Source: an uncultured Pseudomonadota bacterium
GTDB lineage: Bacteria; Myxococcota_A; Polyangia; HGW-17
Reading direction: 5' to 3'
Length of the DNA stretch: 11,543 nt
Assembly: GCA_938004375.1 (NCBI GenBank)
Contig: CALKWH010000135.1
Coordinates: 1-11,543, forward strand
Shown: positions 8,348 to 11,543 of the stretch, piece by piece
Position numbering within the stretch: position 1 is the first letter of the stretch
Layout: every line of letters starts with the position of its first letter
Notes under the pieces: model-generated
Told to the model about the DNA's origin: nothing
What the model saw: the letters and a program-made list of their open reading frames with translations, nothing else
Databases searched by the model: none
Program-made: the position numbers and the translations under genes

Positions 8348-8351
<4 letters not shown>
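7056..8351 (-). CDS. PSP1 C-terminal-domain protein, RicT (YaaT) family, with disordered N- and C-termini
   Basis: Relative of B. subtilis RicT, which with RicA and RicF forms an Fe-S-containing complex that helps RNase Y process mRNA; its role outside Firmicutes is poorly known. The protein has 431 residues against roughly 270-300 for the core family. Residues 1-80 are low complexity: His/Arg/Gly-rich, then Pro/Ala-rich with five Asp in a row at 43-47. The conserved core spans about 135-400. It carries the signature cysteines GICGKELCC (Cys297, 302, 303) and GQCNRLKCC (Cys334, 339, 340) around PVSIRMAKDQNLVLNP. The last 25 residues are again Pro/Glu/Asp-rich. The ATG at 8351 forms ATGA with the holB stop and follows GGAGGCTGAGGCGAAC. 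Frames reading further upstream lie inside holB and are rejected. The holB-PSP1 order matches B. subtilis holB-yaaT. No RicA or RicF gene is in this window. Confidence 0.9.
8211..8225. repeat. Short GTC trinucleotide run (five units)
   Basis: GTC is repeated five times on the + strand, which reads as five GAC (Asp) codons, residues 43-47, in the disordered N-terminus of the PSP1 protein. Runs of this kind can change length by slippage, and here a change would stay in frame. Confidence 0.7.
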
Positions 8352-9286
<935 letters not shown>

Positions 9287-9333
9287 GGGGGGTGAAGTGA
9301 ACCACAGGACGGGGTTTTGGGCAAGGGTTTCGT

Positions 9334-10281
9334 TTACGTATTGAACTGGGCCGGGTCGTCCAGGGCCGCCAGCCGCGAAAGCGCCCGCACGAAATCGGCC
9401 GGTGGCTCTGAGGTGAACATAAGCGCCTCGTCGGTGAACGGGTGGGTGAAGCCCAGCACCGCCGCGTGCAGCGCCTGGCGTCCCAGCTCGGCGGCGAGCT
9501 CCCGCACCCGCGGGTCCGGGATGGATTTTTTATAGAGCGCATCGCCCAGGAGCGGGTGACCAGCGTCGTGGAAATGCACCCGCACCTGGTGGGTGCGCCC
9601 GGTGTGCAGGGTGGCGCGCACCAACGTGGCGGCCTCGCCGAAGCGGCGCTCCACCTGCCAGCGCGTGACCGCCCGCTTGCCCTCGGCGACCTTCGACGAG
9701 AACCGCAGACGTGCGGTGGGGTGCCGCCCGTGGAGGGTATCGAAGGTCCCGTCGTCCCGCGACAGGCGGCCCTGCACGATGGCCAGGTACTGGCGCGTCA
9801 GGTCGTGGCGGGCGAACAGGTCCTGCAGCCGCTCCTTGGCCTCGGGGGTGCGCGCGACCACCAGGAGCCCCGACGTATCCTTGTCGAGGCGGTGGACGAT
9901 GCCCGGGCGCAGGTCCCCTGCCTCGCCGGCGAAGAGCCCCAGGCCCAGCAACGCGTTCACCAGGGTGCCGTCGTCGTGGCCCGGCGCCGGGTGCACCACC
10001 ATGCCCGCGGCCTTGTCGACCACCACCAGCCACGGATCCTCGAAGACCACCGTGAGCGGCAGGTCCTGGGCCACGGCCTCGGTCAGCGGCTCGGGAGGCG
10101 CCGCGAAGTCGATCTCGTCCCCGGCGCGGACCTTGTAGTGCAGCTTCGCCGGACGCCCGTTGACCAGACACAGGCCCGCCTCCAGGCTCTGCTGCACGCG
10201 CGCGCGACTCTCGGACACGCGGGCGGCCACCCAGGCGTCCACCCGGGCGCCGGCGGTCTTTTCGTCGACGACGAATTTCAT
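9334..10281 (-). CDS. rluD: RluD-family 23S rRNA pseudouridine synthase
   Basis: Isomerises specific uridines to pseudouridine; E. coli RluD modifies helix 69 of 23S rRNA. The 315-residue length fits RluD. An S4 RNA-binding domain lies at about 13-60 (RVDAWVAARVSESRARVQQ onward). The catalytic domain follows, with PWLVVVDKAAGMVVHPAPG (83-101), the active-site motif HRLDKDTSG (130-138; catalytic Asp133) and RTHQVRVH (229-236). The ATG at 10281 has only a poor ribosome site (GATTCC) and lies 27 nt after the small upstream gene, so translation may depend on that gene. The N-terminal S4 domain favours RluD or RluC over RluA; RluD versus RluC is judged on the KAAGMVVHPAPG form and is less certain than the family. 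Confidence 0.92.
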   Translation of the reverse strand: MKFVVDEKTAGARVDAWVAARVSESRARVQQSLEAGLCLVNGRPAKLHYKVRAGDEIDFAAPPEPLTEAVAQDLPLTVVFEDPWLVVVDKAAGMVVHPAPGHDDGTLVNALLGLGLFAGEAGDLRPGIVHRLDKDTSGLLVVARTPEAKERLQDLFARHDLTRQYLAIVQGRLSRDDGTFDTLHGRHPTARLRFSSKVAEGKRAVTRWQVERRFGEAATLVRATLHTGRTHQVRVHFHDAGHPLLGDALYKKSIPDPRVRELAAELGRQALHAAVLGFTHPFTDEALMFTSEPPADFVRALSRLAALDDPAQFNT

Positions 10282-10308
10282 GGAATCAACGCTGCCGGAA
10301 ATCGCGGA

Positions 10309-10590
10309 CTACTCGGGGGCGTCCCAGATGGGGGTCTTGACGCGGTCCTTCATGCGGTGCAGGAGCACCTCGACCAGGGCCCGCTCGTAGATGTTCATGG
10401 CCGCGATCTCGGGGGTCACGCGGGCGTTGAACTCCTCGCGCCCCTGCTGCACCTGCTCCTCGAGGGCCTCCCAGACGTTGTCTTCCTTGAGGCTCTTGAG
10501 CAGGGCGTCCTTGTTGTACTCCACCATGTCCGAGGCGATGGTCTTGGCGTAGCGCAGCGCGCGGTCGGCATTGTCGTACAGTCGGGCCAT
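10309..10590 (-). CDS. Small protein of unknown function, first gene of the leftward operon
   Basis: I do not recognise this 93-residue protein. It is soluble, charged and predicted mainly helical, with no Cys, signal peptide or membrane segment. Features seen: RALRYAKTIASDMVEYNKDALL (9-30, helical), an acidic and Gln-rich middle EALEEQVQQGREEFNARV (41-58), then IYERALVEVLLHRMKDRV (67-84) and the tail KTPIWDAPE. The ATG at 10590 follows AGGGAGGG by about 9 nt and lies roughly 22 nt below the predicted transcription start. Frames extended upstream would cross that promoter. GC-rich codon use matches its neighbours, and the ribosome site with a promoter support a real gene. Its place before rluD and holB suggests a housekeeping role, but this is inference. 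Confidence 0.78.
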   Translation of the reverse strand: MARLYDNADRALRYAKTIASDMVEYNKDALLKSLKEDNVWEALEEQVQQGREEFNARVTPEIAAMNIYERALVEVLLHRMKDRVKTPIWDAPE

Positions 10591-10618
10591 GAGAAACACC
10601 CTCCCTGGGGGCGAAACC

Positions 10619-10646
10619 ATCATACACGCCCACGCCGTGGAGTCAA
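10619..10646 (-). promoter_or_regulatory. Sigma70-type promoter for the leftward operon
   Basis: On the minus strand TTGACT (10646-10641, 5 of 6 to TTGACA) and TATGAT (10624-10619, 5 of 6 to TATAAT) are separated by 16 nt. Transcription would begin near 10612, giving a leader of about 22 nt that contains the AGGGAGGG ribosome site of the first gene. It is the strongest promoter match in the window and the only good one upstream of the ten leftward genes. Confidence 0.65.
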
Positions 10647-10649
10647 ATG

Positions 10650-10679
10650 TTGATTCCGCGGGCGGCGACGGCGTATGCT
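10650..10679 (+). promoter_or_regulatory. Possible sigma70-type promoter for the M28 peptidase gene
   Basis: TTGATT (10650-10655) and TATGCT (10674-10679) are 18 nt apart, each 4 of 6 to consensus. Transcription would begin near 10686, a dozen nt before the ATG. Its -35 box lies three bases from the -35 box of the leftward promoter, so the two face away from each other and may share a regulator. Confidence 0.35.
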
Positions 10680-10697
10680 GCCGGCCGGAGGCGAAAC

Positions 10698-11499
10698 ATG
10701 ATGAACGCGCGAGGCTGGAAGATCGGGATGACGATGCCGGTGCTGGCGGCGGGGATGGCGCTGGCGGCCTGCCGGGGCCCGGCCAAGCCCCCGGGACCGG
10801 CGGGCACGCCGGCGGCCGCGAACACACCGGCAGCGGCCACGGTCACGCCTACGACGGTCACGCCTGCGGCGGCTGCCACCCCCGAGGCGCGCCTCGAGGC
10901 GGTCGTGCGCGCGCTCTCCGAGACGGATAAGCCCCGCCATTACAAGAATCCCGAGATCCTCGACGCGGTGGCCGCGGACCTGGGCCGGCGCATGACCACT
11001 TCCGGTTTCACCTGCCGCGAGCAGGTCTTCTCGGCGCGAGGGCAGACCTTCCGCAACGTGGTGTGCACCGGCGGCGCCGCCCCGGAGCAGGGCGTGTGGG
11101 TGGTGGGCGCCCACTACGACGTGTACGGCGATCTGCCCGGGGCCGACGACAACGCCTCGGGGGTGGCCGGGCTCGTGGAGCTCGCGCACCGGCTGGGGCC
11201 GAAGCTGGGCACCCTGCCCCATCACCTGGAGCTGGTGGCCTACGCCAACGAGGAGCCGCCCTACTTCCGCACCCCCGACATGGGCAGCGCGCACCACGCG
11301 AAGGAGTTGAAGCTGCGGAACGTGCCCGTGTGGGGCATGATCTGCCTGGAGATGATCGGCTTTTTCTCGGAGAAGGACATTCAGAAGCTGCCGGTGGAGC
11401 AGTTGAAGTTCCTGATGCCCAGGCACGCGAACTTCATCGCCGCGGTGGCCAACCCCGGGTCCGCGAAGCTCGCCGAGGGCTTCGCCGCCGCGATGAACG
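10698..11499 (+). CDS. M28-family zinc metallopeptidase, predicted lipoprotein (3' end missing)
   Basis: Predicted envelope-anchored di-zinc aminopeptidase. The ATG at 10698 is preceded by GGAGG seven nt away; the frame is open further upstream but that part overlaps the promoter and lacks a ribosome site. Residues 1-24 are a signal peptide ending in lipobox LAAC (Cys25). Residues 26-62 are a Pro/Ala/Thr-rich linker with a repeated TVTP unit. The catalytic part begins near 65. GAHYD gives His139, GADDNASG gives the bridging Asp150, ANEEPPYF gives Glu185 (base) and Glu186, and CLEMIG gives Glu218. The last zinc His expected by the family lies beyond the contig end. The last genuine residue is Asn267; the apparent ending EIGRAHV followed by a stop is adapter sequence. 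Cys106 and Cys123 could form a disulfide if the domain is periplasmic. Exact substrate is unknown. Confidence 0.92.
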
Positions 11500-11543
11500 A
11501 GATCGGAAGAGCACACGTCTGAACTCCAGTCACCGAATACGAT
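11500..11543. other. Illumina sequencing adapter (contig-end contamination)
   Basis: Begins AGATCGGAAGAGCACACG, continues to CCAGTCAC at 11533, then an 8-nt index CGAATACG (11534-11541) and AT from the P7 sequence. The index is the reverse complement of the one at the left end, so both ends carry one library barcode. The apparent 44-bp terminal inverted repeat of the contig is therefore artificial. Confidence 0.98.

Noticed and set aside
10647..10697. Upstream start for the M28 peptidase adding 17 residues
   Set aside because: It would place Arg-rich residues before the signal peptide and overlaps the promoter; the ATG at 10698 follows GGAGG at good spacing.

Overview
The window is a GC-rich bacterial chromosomal fragment (roughly two thirds G+C by eye) packed with housekeeping genes. 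It is a short shotgun contig: both ends (1-46 and 11500-11543) are Illumina sequencing adapter carrying the same 8-nt index in opposite orientation. The biological insert is therefore 47-11499, and the genes touching each end are cut off. No rRNA, tRNA, CRISPR array, insertion sequence or phage gene was seen.

The gene content suggests a Gram-negative, diderm bacterium. Evidence is a LolC/E-type lipoprotein-release permease, a lipoprotein with a clear lipobox, and a VKOR-DsbA disulfide-forming membrane protein. The prfB-lolC proximity, the PSP1 protein next to holB, and the Cys-rich VKOR-DsbA fusion recall Deltaproteobacteria in the old sense (Myxococcota and relatives). That placement is an inference from memory of gene neighbourhoods, not a search result.

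Layout: ten genes run leftward in one apparent transcription unit from a good sigma70-like promoter at 10619-10646. In order of transcription they are a 93-aa protein of unknown function (10590-10309), an RluD-family pseudouridine synthase (10281-9334), holB for DNA polymerase III delta' (9286-8348), a PSP1/RicT-family protein (8351-7056), a HEAT-repeat protein (7059-6067), a TatD-family DNase (6070-5273), a YrbG-like Ca2+/Na+ antiporter (5263-4319), prfB for release factor 2 (4249-3134), a LolC/E-family permease (3137-1614) and a VKOR protein with two tandem DsbA-like domains (1509 to the left end). The holB/PSP1, PSP1/HEAT, HEAT/tatD and prfB/lolC junctions are 4-nt ATGA overlaps, which points to translational coupling. 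One gene runs rightward from a back-to-back promoter: an M28-family zinc peptidase lipoprotein (10698 to the right end).

Functionally the left third is about the cell envelope (lipoprotein release, disulfide formation) and the rest about translation, replication and nucleic-acid maintenance. The most unusual items are the VKOR protein with duplicated thioredoxin modules bearing different active-site dipeptides (CPSC and CPFC), the LolC-type permease with an extra transmembrane hairpin inserted near its N-terminus, and a HEAT-repeat gene coupled on both sides inside the holB-PSP1-tatD group. Apart from the VKOR-DsbA gene and the peptidase, all coding regions are complete. No gene-free stretch longer than about 110 bases exists.
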